Below the pieces are notes generated by a model. It did not search any database. It saw only the letters and a program-made list of their open reading frames with translations, and was not told where the DNA came from. From Eleusine coracana subsp. coracana (lineage: Eukaryota > Streptophyta > Magnoliopsida > Poales > Poaceae): a stretch of DNA of 64,000 bases. The stretch lies in assembly GCA_032690845.1 (NCBI GenBank), contig CM064430.1, positions 5,070,949-5,134,948 of the forward strand. Reading direction: 5' to 3'. The translations under genes and the position numbers were made by a program. Positions 1-11,760 of this stretch are shown here, in pieces. Within the stretch, counting starts at the first letter, position 1. Every line of letters begins with the position of its first letter.

Positions 1-52
1 TCCTGAGAAAGAGAGTGCGCTACGAAAGTGGCACATTAAGGCTGGTAAGGCT

Positions 53-3000
53 ATGTTCGTGCTGAAGACAACAATTGAGGACGACCTATTAGAGCACATC
101 CGAGATGCGGAGACTTCGAAGGCGGCCTGGGAGACATTGGGGAAATTATTCTCCAAAAAGAATGAAGCGCGCCTCCAGCTACTGGAAAATAAGCTATCGG
201 GTATCTCTCAAGGAAATATGACTATAGGTCAATATTTTACAAAATTTAAATCTATTTGCCGAGAAATATCTCAACTTGAGCCGGAAGAGAAGGTGAGTGA
301 TGTTAGGATAATCATGACTTGAAGTTTGTTTGAGTCAGTTGATTAGTGTGTCGCGTGCGTCGCGGGTGTGTGCGTGCATGCATGAGTCAGCTTTGTGTGT
401 GTTTAGGAAGGCTAGCTGCAAAAGACGAGTGGCATAGGTAGTTGATGACTGTGGTGTTGATCTGCATCAGATTGGCCAGGTCGTACGGTTGAGCGAGTGG
501 CTCACCACGATGTGCGCGGCGCCATGCAGATCATGCGAGTGAAGTCCGGGCGTGGAGTCATGCGTACGTGCGCGTGAGAGTTGCAGAACTCGGTTGCTCA
601 GCCACCGCATCACCTGGGCTATAAAATGCCATGTAACCTGGTTGTTTAAGTTGAGCCGAGTGAAATACACAGAGGAGAAAAAGACCAGCATTCGTCGCTG
701 GGGCGTTCGTCGCCTGACAAATCATCATGTCTCGTGTTCTTGTGATCGTTCGTCGATCCTCGGTTCCAACAAGTGATGCTCGTATGAAAAGAATCATCAT
801 CCATGGCTTAAGACCAGAGTACAATGGTTTTATTGCCGCGGTAAGAAGATGGCCTACTCAACCTTCATTAGTAGAGTTGGAAAATTTGTTGACTAATCAG
901 GAGGAGTTAGCAAAGAAAATGGGGAGAATCAGTTTGAAGGAAGAAGAGGAGGCGTTCTTCACTAATAATAAAAAGAAGGGACCACCACAGGGACAAGGAA
1001 GGCCCAAACCAAGGTGGACTGAAGGTGGCAAGCCTAATCCAAAAAAAAGACGCAACACTTCAGGGGGAGCAAAAGGGAAAAGAGAAGATCGGCAAAATAT
1101 GAGGAAGTATAATGACGGGTGCTTCAACTGTGGTAAGAAAGGTCACTTTGCTCGAAATTGTTGGCTGCCAAAGAAGCGCTTTGAAGGAAACATGGCCACA
1201 ACCACAATGAAGAAAAAGGAGGAGGAGACACTCGTTAGTGAAGAAGAATGGGATGCTGAAGCTAGATTTTCTCTAGAAGTTGATGAAGAAGAGTTGGAGG
1301 AGGACATGGAGGCTCCTGCTTTTGCAACAACTACCACTCCAACACAAATTATAAGGAGTATTGGATTGTTGATTCAGGGTGCTCCAACCACATGACCAAT
1401 GATTACAAGAAGTTGGAGGACATGGCCGACTACAAGGGAAGAAGAGTGGTTCTAACAGCAGACAACACAAAGTTGCCTATCTCTCATGTTGGGAAAGCTA
1501 CTATCTCAAGGTATGGTCCTCAACAACTCCAACTCAAAAAGGTTTATCATGTTACAGAATTGAAGAAGAATCTGTTATCGATACCACAACTGATAGCAGA
1601 GGGAAAGTATGTTCTCTTCGGGCCAAATAAAGTAGCCATATTTGGACAAGTGAAGGTGATCACCACACCTATCATGGAAGGAAAGAGGCGACAATCAGTT
1701 TATGTACTCTCTGCTCAGGAGGCTTATGTGGACAAGACTCGAAAGAACAAGACTGGTGATCTCTGGCATGCACGTCTTGGGAATTACAACAAGTTGAAGG
1801 AGATGATGAGGAAGCAAGTGCTGAAGGGACTTCCTCAAGTGGATATCCGGAAAGACATGGTCTGTGAAGGTTGTCAATATGGAAAGGCTCACCAGTTACC
1901 ATACAAAGAGTCAGAGCATCAGTCCAAGACACCATTGGAGCTCATACACTCGGATGTCTTTGGCCCAGTCAAGCAAAAATCCTTTGGAGGAATGAGGTAA
2001 ATGGTGACTTTTATTGATGATTTCTCAAGGTATGTTTGAATTTACTTCATGAAAGAAAAGTCTGAGACTTTCACAAAATTTCGAGAATTCAAAGAGAAGG
2101 TAGAAGGTGAACTTGATAAGAACATTTAGTGCTTGCGCACTGATAATGGAAGGGAGTATTTATCTAATGAGTTCACCATCTATCTTAAGGAGAAAAAGAT
2201 AAGAAGGCAATTGACTTGTCCCAATACTCCACAACAAAATAGAGTAGCAGAATGTATGAATCATCACCTTGCAGAAACTTGTCGAAGTATGCTCCATGCC
2301 AAGAATGTTCCTAGAAGGTTTTGGGCCGAGTGTATGAAGACACCATCCTATGTAATCAATAGGCTACCTCAAGATAAATTGGAATTCAAGTCTCCTCATG
2401 AGATGCTTTGGAAAATAAAGCCAACAATCAGCCATCTGAAGGTATTTGGTTGTGTATGCTATGTATTTGTGCCTGATCACCTCAGAAGCAAGTTTGAAAA
2501 GAAGGTGATCTGATGCATCTTTGTTGGCTATGATGATGCACGGAAGGGTTGGAGGTGCTGCGATCCAACCACAGGGAAGTGCCACACATCAAGCAACGTG
2601 GTATTTGATGAAGCCTCCGCATGGTAGGTTCTAGAAAAGATCGAGATACCAGAATCTCCTACACTGGAGGAGGTTCTAGAAGAAACCAAAGAAGATGAAG
2701 AAAAGGAGAGGAACCAACACCAAGAAAAGTCATAGAAGAGTCACCAAGCAAGGCCAAGAATCCCTGGAAGACTGGAGTACACCAAACAGCCATGGACGAG
2801 CCTCAACACCAACTGGAGCTCGAGGAGCCTACACAAGAATTGCGGACATATAGGCGGAGAAAGAATAAACCAAGGTATGCTAATGCAGCTCTTATTGATT
2901 ACTCTATACCTATTGAGCCATCCTCTTATGAAGAAGCAGCACAAGGCCCTGAGTGGCTTAAGGCAATGGAGGACAAGATTAAGGCACTAAATGAAAATCA

Positions 3001-4408
3001 AACATGGGATTTGGTGCCAAGGCCAAAAGACGTGAAACCCATATCTTGCAAATAGGTTTATAAAATGAAGGCTCGTCCAGATGGCTCAATTGGAAGGTAT
3101 AAGGCCCGTCTTGTTGCTTGGGGTTCTCTCAACAATATGGACTTGATTATGAAGAAACATTTAGCCCTGTGGCCAAAATCACAACTATTCGAGTATTGCT
3201 TGCATTGGTGGCTTGCAAGTCTTGGAAGTTGTGGTAGATGGATGTCAAGAATGCCTTTCTACATGGTGAACTTGACAAGGATATCTATATAGAACAACCA
3301 AGAGGGTTCGAGAGCAAGATCCACCATGAGTATGTCTGCAAATTGAAGAAGGCTCTTTATGGCTTGAAGCAAGCTCCAAGAGTATGGTATGGGAAAATCG
3401 ATGAGTTCTTCATACAAAGTGGATTTAATGTTGCTCCATCAGATTCTAGCTTATTTGTGAAGGCCAAGGAAGGAAGATTAGCAATAGTCCTTGCCTATGT
3501 TGATGACTTGATCATCACCGGGGACTACTTAGAGGAAATACAAAAGACAAGAGAAAACCTCTCAGTTCATCTTCAGATGAAGGAGCTAGGAGAGTTGAGA
3601 CACTTCCTTGGAGTTGAGGTGGAGCATATGAAGGAAGGCCTATTTCTAGGCTAACAAAAATATGCCAAGGACCTTCTTCAGAGGTATGGCATGCTTGACT
3701 ACAAACCTATATCTACTCCTATGGATCCCAATGTGAGGCTAAGGGAAGACGAAGGGAAAGACCTCAAGGATGTGACCATGTACCGACAAATGGTCGAGAG
3801 TCTTATTTATCTCACACTGACTCGACCAGATATATCTTATTCAGTTGGTGTGGTTAGTCGATATATGAGCAAGCCAAAGAAGCGTCACCTTGATACAGTC
3901 AGGAGTATCCTCCCAGGTGCTTGGATATTGCGATGCCGACTATGCTGGAGATTGTGACACAAGGAGGTCAACTACTGGATACTTCTTCAGTCTTGGATCA
4001 GGAGCCATATCATGGTGCAGCAAAAGGCAACCCACTGTGGCATTATCAAGTACTGAAACTGAGTATCGTTCAGCTGCCATGGCCGCACAAGAAAGCAATT
4101 GGCTCAAACAACTAATGGAGGATCTTCATCAGTCAACAGAATATCAAGTAAGGATTTTCTGTGATAATCTATCATCTATTCGCTTGGTAGAAAATCCAGT
4201 GTTTCATGCAAGGACCAAGCACATAGAAGTCCACTATCATTACATAGGAGAAAAGGTCCTTGAAGGAGAAATTGAGATGGTGCCTACAAAGACGAATGAG
4301 CAGACTGCCGACATATTCACGAAGAGTCTCAACAAGACAAAGTTCGAGAAATTTCGAGAGTCACTTGGCATAGTCTGCAAGACAGCTCTGGGAGGAAGTT
4401 TGCCTTGA
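53..4408 (+). pseudogene. gag-pol polyprotein remnant of the copia element
   Basis: The Gag part (UBN2/gag type) runs from 53 to 300 and resumes at 777 after an inserted solo LTR. The CX2CX4HX4C zinc knuckle is encoded near 1120-1165. The protease motif DSG lies near 1370 but in a different frame from gag, so there is a frameshift at about 1340-1360. Integrase has the GAG pre-integrase region (about 1760-1900), then the core at about 1930-2440, broken by stops at about 1998, 2037 and 2127. Reverse transcriptase spans about 2860-3950, with the YVDD box near 3497-3508 and further stops or shifts at about 3053, 3120-3240, 3652 and 3900. RNase H runs from about 3900 to 4408. No single frame could give a working product. 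Confidence 0.92.
301..771 (+). repeat. Solo LTR (copia-type) inserted in gag
   Basis: The 471-bp insert begins TGTTAG and ends CCAACA. It is flanked by the 5-bp duplication AGTGA (296-300 and 772-776). If the insert and one duplication copy are skipped, the gag reading frame runs straight through, so the insertion is a simple event in an older copia element. A TATA-like CTATAAAAT near 620 fits plus orientation. Only one LTR remains, which implies LTR-LTR recombination. Confidence 0.93.
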
Positions 4409-4415
4409 GGGGGAG

Positions 4416-4943
4416 TGTTGAAACATAGCAATGCAAACTTCCGGAATCTTCTCTCTTATTCATGAACCTAGATATTTCTATTAGAAGTATTCTAGATCTA
4501 ATATCATGGCAAGTTTAGAATAGTGTAGAATCTGAATATTTTCTTATAATGTTCTAGAGCATGGACACTTGTCATAGTGTCATGGCTCACCTAGGTCTAT
4601 AAATAGAGGAGCCACCCCCCTTGCCATGCCATCTATCCATGAGCATGGTGAGTAGTAGGGAGTGCTAGGAAGAGGAGAGTAAGAGAAGTGAGAGTAGTAG
4701 GACAACCACCTAAAAAGGGTTGTGTACTCTCTGGTGTAATAGTTGTGTGGTTAATAAAAGGCTGTTTTCTTGTAAGTTAAAGTCTCCTGGTTCAGTCTTA
4801 TAGTTTTTGCTCTGCCACCCGGGACCACAAGGGTTTGTGCTTCATCTGAAGGTTGGCTCTGCCACCCGGAAGCAAGCTTCATCTGTAGGTTGGCACTGCC
4901 ACCCGAAAGCTAAGAAGGCGACTTACTCGCCAAGGATCCAACA
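4416..4943 (+). repeat. 3' LTR of the copia element
   Basis: 528 bp, starting TGTTGAAACATAG directly after the polypurine tract and ending GGATCCAACA. It has a promoter-like CTATAAATAG at 4597-4606. Its 3' half contains three copies of a CTGCCACCCG(G/A)-type motif (4811-4905) about 40-50 bp apart. Confidence 0.88.
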
Positions 4944-5606
4944 CTAAGTATCTAGAATCTAAAGAGGCTAACCAACCCGAGAGTTGGTTTAGCATAGGTA
5001 TAGGTCCTAATAGTGGGTATTTGGGTCATCAACTTCCAACATTCTAACATACTTAACAAGCGTGTATACAATCGAGTTCAGGTCATCACTAATAACACAA
5101 AATCCCATTGTAGAAACTGTGACCTAAAGATATGAAATCATTCGTGAGTCATGACTACCACGGTTCATAGGATATCGTACAGGTTAATCTTCACCTAAAG
5201 GGCAGATAACTACTGCCTGAACAGTTAGGAACAGCAAGTTTCATCATATTATGCAAATTAAATCTTTATACAAAGATCAAGCAACTCAACACCATGGGGA
5301 CTGACTAATGTCTGAACAGTTAGCAACTATGAATTCAATTATATTAACCAAATTAAATTATCATCCAAAGATCAAGCAACTCAAAGCCACGGCACTCATC
5401 ACAAAGAATATTAATCAAGTACTTGGGGCAGTTCTTTTTGCTTTTACAACTAGCTAAATACTAAAATAGTAAATCATGCCATTTCTGGAGAATGTTTGCT
5501 GAATTCAATCCAGTAAGTCTGACCACGATAATGATAACAAAGAAAAATAGAAATAAAAGATGCACCATCATAACCCCAGCAATATTGCCAGCAGGTTTAG
5601 TACAAT
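4944..5606. other. Intergenic, with an internal direct duplication
   Basis: No gene is recognised. A roughly 75-bp segment is present twice as a diverged direct repeat (about 5213-5290 and 5315-5392), each carrying AAAGATCAAGCAACTCAA. The stretch before 5606 is probably the 3' untranslated region of the neighbouring minus-strand ALP1-like gene. Confidence 0.5.
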
Positions 5607-7560
5607 TCAGTTGGAAGCTTCATGACCAAGGAGATGCCCTGTAATGGCATCTCTCATCACTTTGCCTTTAGGATCCATTTCCTCACATCTCTCTTCCTTA
5701 TAACCAACATCATGATTTTCTGGAAGTTCAACACTTGAAAGCAGTTCATCTTTGCGCTCTATAAGTATATTGTGAAGTAGGCAGCACACAAGAATTATAC
5801 TTGGCAACTTATTCTTGTCAGGCCTCCACATGACTTTATGTAAGATCCTCCAGGATCCCTTCAGCCGTGCCAAGGCTCTTGTTCCAAGCATCCTTGCAGC
5901 TTTTTGCTGAGCATTATAGTTCAGCATCGGAGCAGACAGATTCTTCCCTTCATATGGAGTCATAAGCCATGGGAGTAGAGGATAACATGAGTCACCGGCA
6001 ATGAACTCCCTGATCTCTGCATTCCCTGCCAAGACTCTGACAGGACCATCTAAGCGTTCCCCAGCTTCACAGTGCTTGAAAAACCCAGAGCATTTCATCA
6101 AACGTGAAAATGTCATGCTGCCAGGCCACCCAGTCACAATATCGATAAACCTCAAATCATCATCAACTATCCCTTGCAGGAACATACTGTAGTTTTTCGC
6201 TGGGTCACACCAGTCTTCAGATGACTCTACAGCAGGAAGCGTCATGATTATGTGGGTGGCATCAACAGCACCACAACAATTTGGCAGACCAAACACATCC
6301 TCAAACACAGCTTTGATCTCCTCAATCCTGTCTTGGTTTGGCCAAACCAGATGATGTCGAGCCCTATCTTCCATGGACTCAATGAACCTCCAAGTCACCT
6401 GTGAAACAGTAGACTGCCCCACACCGAAAGCAGCCCCCACAGAGACCTGTGAATCACCAGATGCCAGCCTCCTCATGGCAATTGCCACTTGCTTCTCCAC
6501 ACTAAGCAGACGCCCCTCAATATTGATCAAACCAGATGGCGGCCTTGAGATCAAATCCTCCCTTACAATGGAGCAGATGTAGTCGAAGGTCTGCCTCGAA
6601 GTCCTGAAGAAGTACCTGAATGCTTCCCCCTCATCTGAAGGTGCACCACCAATGCCTGTCCATCAGAGCAAACCAAAACTTTTAATATCTAGGGAAACTC
6701 CACATGCTACTGCTGATAAGCTACCTGCTAAGAAACTGGAATGTAGGCATGCATGCCAGTGCAAATCCTATTGAACAAAATCATGATTGCAATATCAAGC
6801 TGATGACAGATACGTTTTTGTAATATCTAGGAATATAGGAGACTAAAATGTAACCATGTGTATAAAGACCTGTCCATCAGAACAAACCAAAACTTATACA
6901 GACGGACCAATATTTATTCAACTAATGCACAAGCTTCAATTGCTCATAGGGAAACTCCACATGTTTCTGATGATAAGCTACCTGCTAAGAAACTGAAATG
7001 TTGGCATGCAAGTCAGTGGCAAATCCTAATGAACAAAATCATGATTGCAATCTCAAGCTGGTGACCAGATACGTTTTCGTAATATATAGGAATATAGGAG
7101 ACTAAAATGTAACTATGTGTATAGAATCCAAAAACCTGTATACTCGGCCTCTTCGCCTCTCCAACCAAATCCTAAATAGATGCAGCATTTTGAGTGAAAA
7201 ATCTACGAAAAGATTGTCTTTTGCAAAGAACAAGATAGCCCAGCCCTAATCTTGGCAAGTACACACACAAATGCAACGGATCGATTGCGGATTCCGGCGG
7301 ATTTGGGGGAATGCAGCAAGCAGGAACCGGAAATTCAAGGAATAGGCGCTGGTTGGACACAAAGAGAGGGGAATCGAGGGGTTTGAGCAGCGTGTACCTG
7401 ACTCAGCGTGCTTGTTGAGGAAGGCGTACCACCACTCGGTGTCGAGACCGCGGAGCTCCGGCGGGAGCGGCGGCGGCGCGACCCGGGTCCTAGAGGCCTT
7501 GAGCTTGCCAGACTCCTTGGCCTTCCGCTTCCCCTTCTTGATCTTCTTCATCGGCGGCAT
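5607..7560 (-). CDS. ALP1/HARBI1-like protein, domesticated PIF/Harbinger transposase (DDE_Tnp_4)
   Basis: Two exons on the minus strand: 7560-7398 and 6655-5607 (donor TCAG|GTAC, acceptor GACAG|GC), giving 403 residues. The join is in frame (phase 1). The N-terminus is lysine-rich with a WW-containing segment (about 43-44), followed by the FDYIC helix (78-82) typical of this family. A helix-turn-helix-like region spans about 126-149. The DDE domain keeps Asp186 (in GAVDATH) and Asp276 (in GDS), but the third acidic residue is Thr313 in the segment aligning to VER of active Harbinger transposases. That loss, and the absence of flanking Harbinger terminal repeats in what I read, point to a host protein like Arabidopsis ALP1, which associates with PRC2. 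The role is inferred from family. The start is chosen at MPPMKK; an in-frame ATG at 7647 would add 29 residues. Confidence 0.85.
6658..7125. repeat. Tandem duplication within the ALP1-like intron
   Basis: Two head-to-tail copies of about 214 and 254 bp (6658-6871 and 6872-about 7125) share GTCCATCAGA at their starts and GGAGACTAAAATGTAAC near their ends. The second copy has an extra stretch of about 40 bp. The duplication begins just upstream of the 3' splice site of the intron, so two near-identical acceptor contexts (GACAGG at about 6655; a similar site at about 6869) exist. Confidence 0.82.
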
Positions 7561-8132
7561 CTTCCGAACCCCACTCCCCCCCTCTTGGGCGTTCTTGGTG
7601 TTGGCTTGTCGGCGTTCGCCGCCTCTTCTCTGCTCAGTTTTATGCACTTCTCCAGACCTGGTAAAGGTAAATCAATTATTTTCGTTTTATAAGAATTTCT
7701 TACTTTGACCGCTCGCTGCCAGGTGGGGCCATAGGTTATATAGGTCCGCCTGTCAATGAATGAATATATATACTTAACAAAAAATATTGTGAGATGCACT
7801 ACATCTATACGATCTTTTTCTTACTATTTTATTTAGTACGAAATAATTCTGATAATGCTCCTTAACATATATCCGACGCATCACGATCAATTCTTTCATC
7901 AATTCTAATAGTCATTATTGATGGCTAAAAATGTTAATGGCTCGTCCAAAAGACAGTGTCCCTTCTATAAAACTGCCCAAGGTCCTCCTCACTAATCCAA
8001 CACAATACAGTCAACCTAGTCCAAAAAAAAAAGAAAGGTAACACTGAACAAATAGGATCTTGATCATGGATGGTCTTATGGAGTGAAACAAACAAGAGAT
8101 ATCATGATAGATGAATATTAGTAAGACACTAA
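7561..8132. other. Upstream region of the ALP1-like gene
   Basis: Presumed 5' untranslated and promoter sequence of the minus-strand gene, then AT-rich DNA. I see no second gene and no clear core promoter that I would commit to. Confidence 0.4.
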
Positions 8133-9051
8133 GAGTGTGTTTGGTTTCGGATCAAAGTGGGATAGGACAGTGTCATCCCTGTTTTCTGGGACAGAGAGGC
8201 CCCTACTACTATTTGATTGAAGGGATAAGGTGAGCCATTATTTTCTACTTAGTATGAGGGATGAATAAGGGACGAGCCGCCCCACTCATTGTTTAGATGG
8301 ATGAATTTAGATGGACAAGGCCCTCCCGAGTCCAAGAACACGACACAACTCGATGAGATGCTCCAGTGAGATGCGGGTAGCCGGGAGGAAGACAATGGTT
8401 GGGATCCCCACGGCGGCATAGTAGGCAGAGAGCACGGCGGAGGTGTCCCCCGTGGACGCGCAGCTGACGCCATGCTCGGCCCATAAGCGGTTGGAGTTGC
8501 CCTCGAAGAGGGAGACGATCTGATCGGGATCCATCTAGAGGAGGACGAACTCCTTCTTGGACCAGACGTCAAAGCCATAGGGCCAAGTCTAGGAGGCCAG
8601 CCAAGCTGGAGACGCCGACGGACCCTGCTTCAGGGCACGGTGACGCGCCGCCTCCTCGCGGATGTTCTCATCGGACGGGCGGTGGTGCTTGGTGGCGTCG
8701 ACGGCGGGGCGGAGACGGTGGCGTCGGTGGCGCAGCAGACACGGCGGGCGACGGGGCGGAGGGGGAGGTGGGGGGTGGGGGTGGCGGAGTGGTAGGTGGG
8801 GTGGGACAAGAGGAAGGAGAGGGAGGAGGCATGTGCGGCGACCGCCATGATACAAGCTCAAGCAGATAAGGGAGGGATCACGCGTAAGGGACGGGGGCGA
8901 CGTTGTCCGCTCCATTTCGAGGGATGGAGCTGCCACTGAATCTGACCGAATATTCGGTCGGTGGCCACCCCGCACTTGCCTGACCCCATCCAAACAATAG
9001 CAAAAAAGGGCCGCCCCATATCATCCCCCTCATACACCATATAACACACGC
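8133..9051. mobile_element. Inverted-repeat cassette carrying a threonine synthase fragment
   Basis: The ends resemble each other in inverted orientation: GAGTGTGTTT at the left and AACACACGC at the right. There are longer internal inverted segments (about 8250-8298 against 8985-9035, both with GCCGCCCCA and TGTTTRGATGG). The flanking trinucleotides are TAA and TTA, close to the TWA targets of Tourist/Harbinger elements but not identical, so the class is uncertain. The host fragment sits between the inverted repeats. Confidence 0.55.
8310..8848 (-). pseudogene. Threonine synthase gene fragment with internal deletions
   Basis: The minus strand encodes recognisable pieces of plastid threonine synthase in the right order. 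There is a transit-peptide-like start (ATG at 8848, MAVAAHASS), then a DENIREEAARH segment near 8640-8670. A VWSKKEFVLL segment (8530-8565) ends in a stop. It is followed by FEGNSN (about 8490) and CASTGDTS with the following helix (about 8400-8460). The last piece, CRVLGLG (about 8330), comes from much further along the normal protein. Blocks of the family sequence are missing between these pieces, frames change, and the PLP-binding and C-terminal regions are absent. No enzyme can be made. A captured and internally deleted copy explains this best. Confidence 0.8.
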
Positions 9052-10600
9052 TTACACCGTGATAACTTATCTATATTATGAACAAGTAAGCATTGCATAA
9101 AAGGAGAAACAAATAGATTTAGCTATCTAACCTCAAATAGCAATAAGTCAATCCAGATCTACTCACAAAACTTTATACAATAATTTAATAAACAATAGCG
9201 TGAATATGTAATGGGTGACCATAAAATGCCATCTTGACACAGTAACAGACCATATGTACGGGTAAGCATTACATCCAAAAAACCTGAAAAAATCTCAACT
9301 AAATCAACCAAGCAATCAAACAAATCTTGATCCAAAACAACAAATCTGTCCATAAAGAACGACACAGAATATGGGCCAAGTAAAGATTCAAAAAGAAGGG
9401 AACAAGTATAGGGAAGATGAAAGTAACTGTGATGGTTCCGCCCGATCTACCACATCGACGAGCGAACGAAATCGTCTGATAGACACCATCACGAGAAAGA
9501 TGACCCAATTGCAGCGAGGGGGGGGGGGGGGGGGGGGAGAGGGGGAAGCAAGACAGGAATGGTAAGCAAGATCCAGAGTGAATGGGAAGAGGGGGAATCA
9601 AGACAGGAATGGTAAGCAAGATCCAGATTGAGGTGAGAGCGACGGCGACAAAAAAAGGCGTGGTAACCCTAATACGTCGATGCCTCGGTTTTATGCCGCT
9701 GCAGGGTTGGGGGGGGGGGGGTCAAGCTGTATGAATTGGACCAAGTGGAAATGAATGTGTTGCATGGGCCGGGCCTAGCTATGTTGCTATGCTTTAATCC
9801 CTTGCTCTTTTTTAGCCTGGCTCAAAGGTGCAATTGTAGGATAGGATTTGATTTGATTCTTTGATGAGGTAACCAAACAAGTGGAGGTTGCATGAGCTGG
9901 CGCTGGTTGAAAGGGTATTATAGAAAACTAAAATAACTTATATGGCTCTTGTTAAAATCCAGTAATATCATATATATGGTAATAAGTGTTTCATCATATG
10001 TTTTTGTTGTAACTGTTATATTTTATCATACTAGATTTTTGTCAAATTTATATTACAAAGGAGTACAATACCTATGCAAATAAGATGTTTGTGATTTAGA
10101 TCCCTTTGTTTTGAGTTTGTCTTAGAACCTAGTCATGCAGAAATCAGCTCGTATGTATCATTTGAGGCCTCATGAATTATTTTTCATCATTTTCGCCCTT
10201 TGTCATACAAAATTGAGTTTTGGACTGTTGGTTCTTGTTATTCAAAACGTGATTAATTTTTCAGCTGTCCCTTTCCCTTTTTTCACTTGAACTTCAGGTA
10301 GATTAGTCATATACCTTTTGTTATCGATGCTGTGGCCAACCGTATATATCTTGCAGCCTTCCTCTTTCAGGATTCATGCGGCGTTTCCGATTTTTTTTTG
10401 GGCGCTCAATCTGCCGTTTTGGAATGGTTACTGTTGATTGGTCTTTGGGCTATAGCAATATAAAATGCCATGGAGGCCCATTTCCAGCATCCATAAAGCC
10501 CGTTAAGCTCCAACCTTAATTTGGCCCTGTTAGCGGGTGTTGAGCGCACGCAGAATCCTGAGAGAAACGATTAATTTTCTCCACATTCCAATCATGCGCA
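9052..10600. other. Intergenic, with tandem duplication and G-runs
   Basis: No gene is recognised. A roughly 55-bp tandem duplication lies at about 9544-9637 (AGACAGGAATGGTAAGCAAG twice). Homopolymer G runs occur at about 9518-9537 and 9710-9721. The rest is AT-rich single-copy-looking sequence. Confidence 0.45.
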
Positions 10601-10609
10601 TAAATAAAA

Positions 10610-11760
10610 GAGATAAGTCCTATTTGCCTCTTATAACTACAAGGGTAGCGTATTTTGGCTCCTTCATCTATAAAACCGGTATCTGCTCCCTTAAACTGTT
10701 AAATTCGGTTTAGTTTTCCTCCCTCGGCGGTTTTTTATAGTGGTTTTGGCTGATGTGGATTTGGGGCCCCATTTGTAAGATGTCACATCAATTTTTCTTC
10801 CTTTTTTCACCCTTTTCTCCCTTCTTCTTCTTCCTCAAAGTCTCCACATCCGCCGGCTTTCCCCAGGCGTCCAAAGCTTTCGGCGTCTCTGGTCCCAACA
10901 CGAGAAGCAGCAGCGTGACTCCCTCCTCCGACTCCTCCAACACAGACGGGGACGACAGCAATGCCAGCGGGGTGAAGTTATGGGTCCTGGCCCCCCTCTT
11001 CACACTGCTCTTGGTCCCTTCCTCCCCCTCCCTTCTGCAGTCAGATGTGGGAAAACGTCATAAGGAGGAGGAGGAGGAGAAGGAGGAACCAACACCGGCG
11101 GCGGTGGGGGAGGGGGAGGATATCGATGGCGGCGGGATTAGCTTCAAGGACGGAGGCGGAGGGTGCGAGCAGATGGCTGACGCAAGCGGGCCCTAGATGG
11201 CGGGGGTCTGCGGGCGCGAGCGGCCCTCAGTGGCGGGCATCGGCAGGCACGACCGGGCGGCGGGATTAGCTTCAAAGACAGAGGCGGAGGGCGCGAGCAG
11301 ACGGCTGGCGCAAGCGGGCCCTCGGTGGCGGGCGCGAGTGGGCAATGGGGAGCGGATGCGAGCAGGACTTGGAGGCAGCGCGCCATTCACGGTTGGGGAG
11401 CTGGGCATGTGGGCCACCGTGTGCTCTCAAGAACGGAGGGATGACACGCGCATAGAAGAACGGCGGGAGACCGGGTCAGGGAGAAAGGGAGAGGCGGGGG
11501 AGAGGAGAGAAAAAAGAGAAAGAAAGAAAAAAGAGAAAGAAAGAAAAAAGAAAAATAATGAGCCCCACATATCTGCTGACTCGGTATGGGGCATGTGATA
11601 GATGCTGACTTGGATAGTTGACTCGATCAATACCGCTATCAAAACCAGCTAAGGAGACGAAATGAGCCGGACATTAGAGTTAAAGGTGTTAGATAACTGA
11701 TTTATAGATGAGGGAGGCAAACTGCTCTACTAGTTGAGGGAGGTAAACAGGATTTTTCTC
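10610..11760. mobile_element. Non-autonomous Mutator-like element (MULE), probable Pack-MULE
   Basis: A perfect 9-bp duplication TAAATAAAA flanks the element (10601-10609 and 11761-11769). Terminal inverted repeats of well over 100 bp are evident: GAGATAAGTCC/TATTTGCCTC at the left is mirrored by GAGAAAAATCC/TGTTTACCTC read from the right. No transposase is present. The GC-rich inside (about 10830-11560) looks like captured exon sequence. One plus-strand frame ends in a Ser/Asn-rich stretch followed by a hydrophobic tail (about 10975-11030), like a GPI-anchor signal, but the source gene is not identified. Confidence 0.88.
11129..11340. repeat. Internal 128-bp tandem duplication in the MULE
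   Basis: The segment starting GCGGCGGGATTAGCTTCAA at 11129 recurs at 11257 and runs on to about 11340, with several substitutions between copies. It accounts for the long plus-strand GC-rich open frames here. Confidence 0.8.

Larger units (their letters stand above)
1..4943 (+). mobile_element. Ty1-copia LTR retrotransposon, 5' end outside window, decayed
   Basis: The order gag, zinc knuckle, protease, integrase, reverse transcriptase, RNase H is that of Ty1/copia (Pseudoviridae-type) elements. The 5' LTR lies before base 1. The 3' part is intact to the LTR: RNase H stops at 4408, a polypurine run (about 4407-4415) follows, and an LTR beginning TGTTG at 4416 ends CCAACA at 4943. The element cannot be autonomous, because the coding region has several stops and frameshifts and a solo LTR interrupts gag. 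The downstream 5-bp duplication should be ctaag (4944-4948), but its partner is outside the window. Confidence 0.93.

Noticed and set aside
727..1395. A gag frame starting at 727
   Set aside because: The first 45 bases belong to the inserted solo LTR; the true gag continues from 300 to 777.
9371..9565. Short plus-strand frame with a Gly-rich end
   Set aside because: The Gly run comes from a G homopolymer; no family resemblance.
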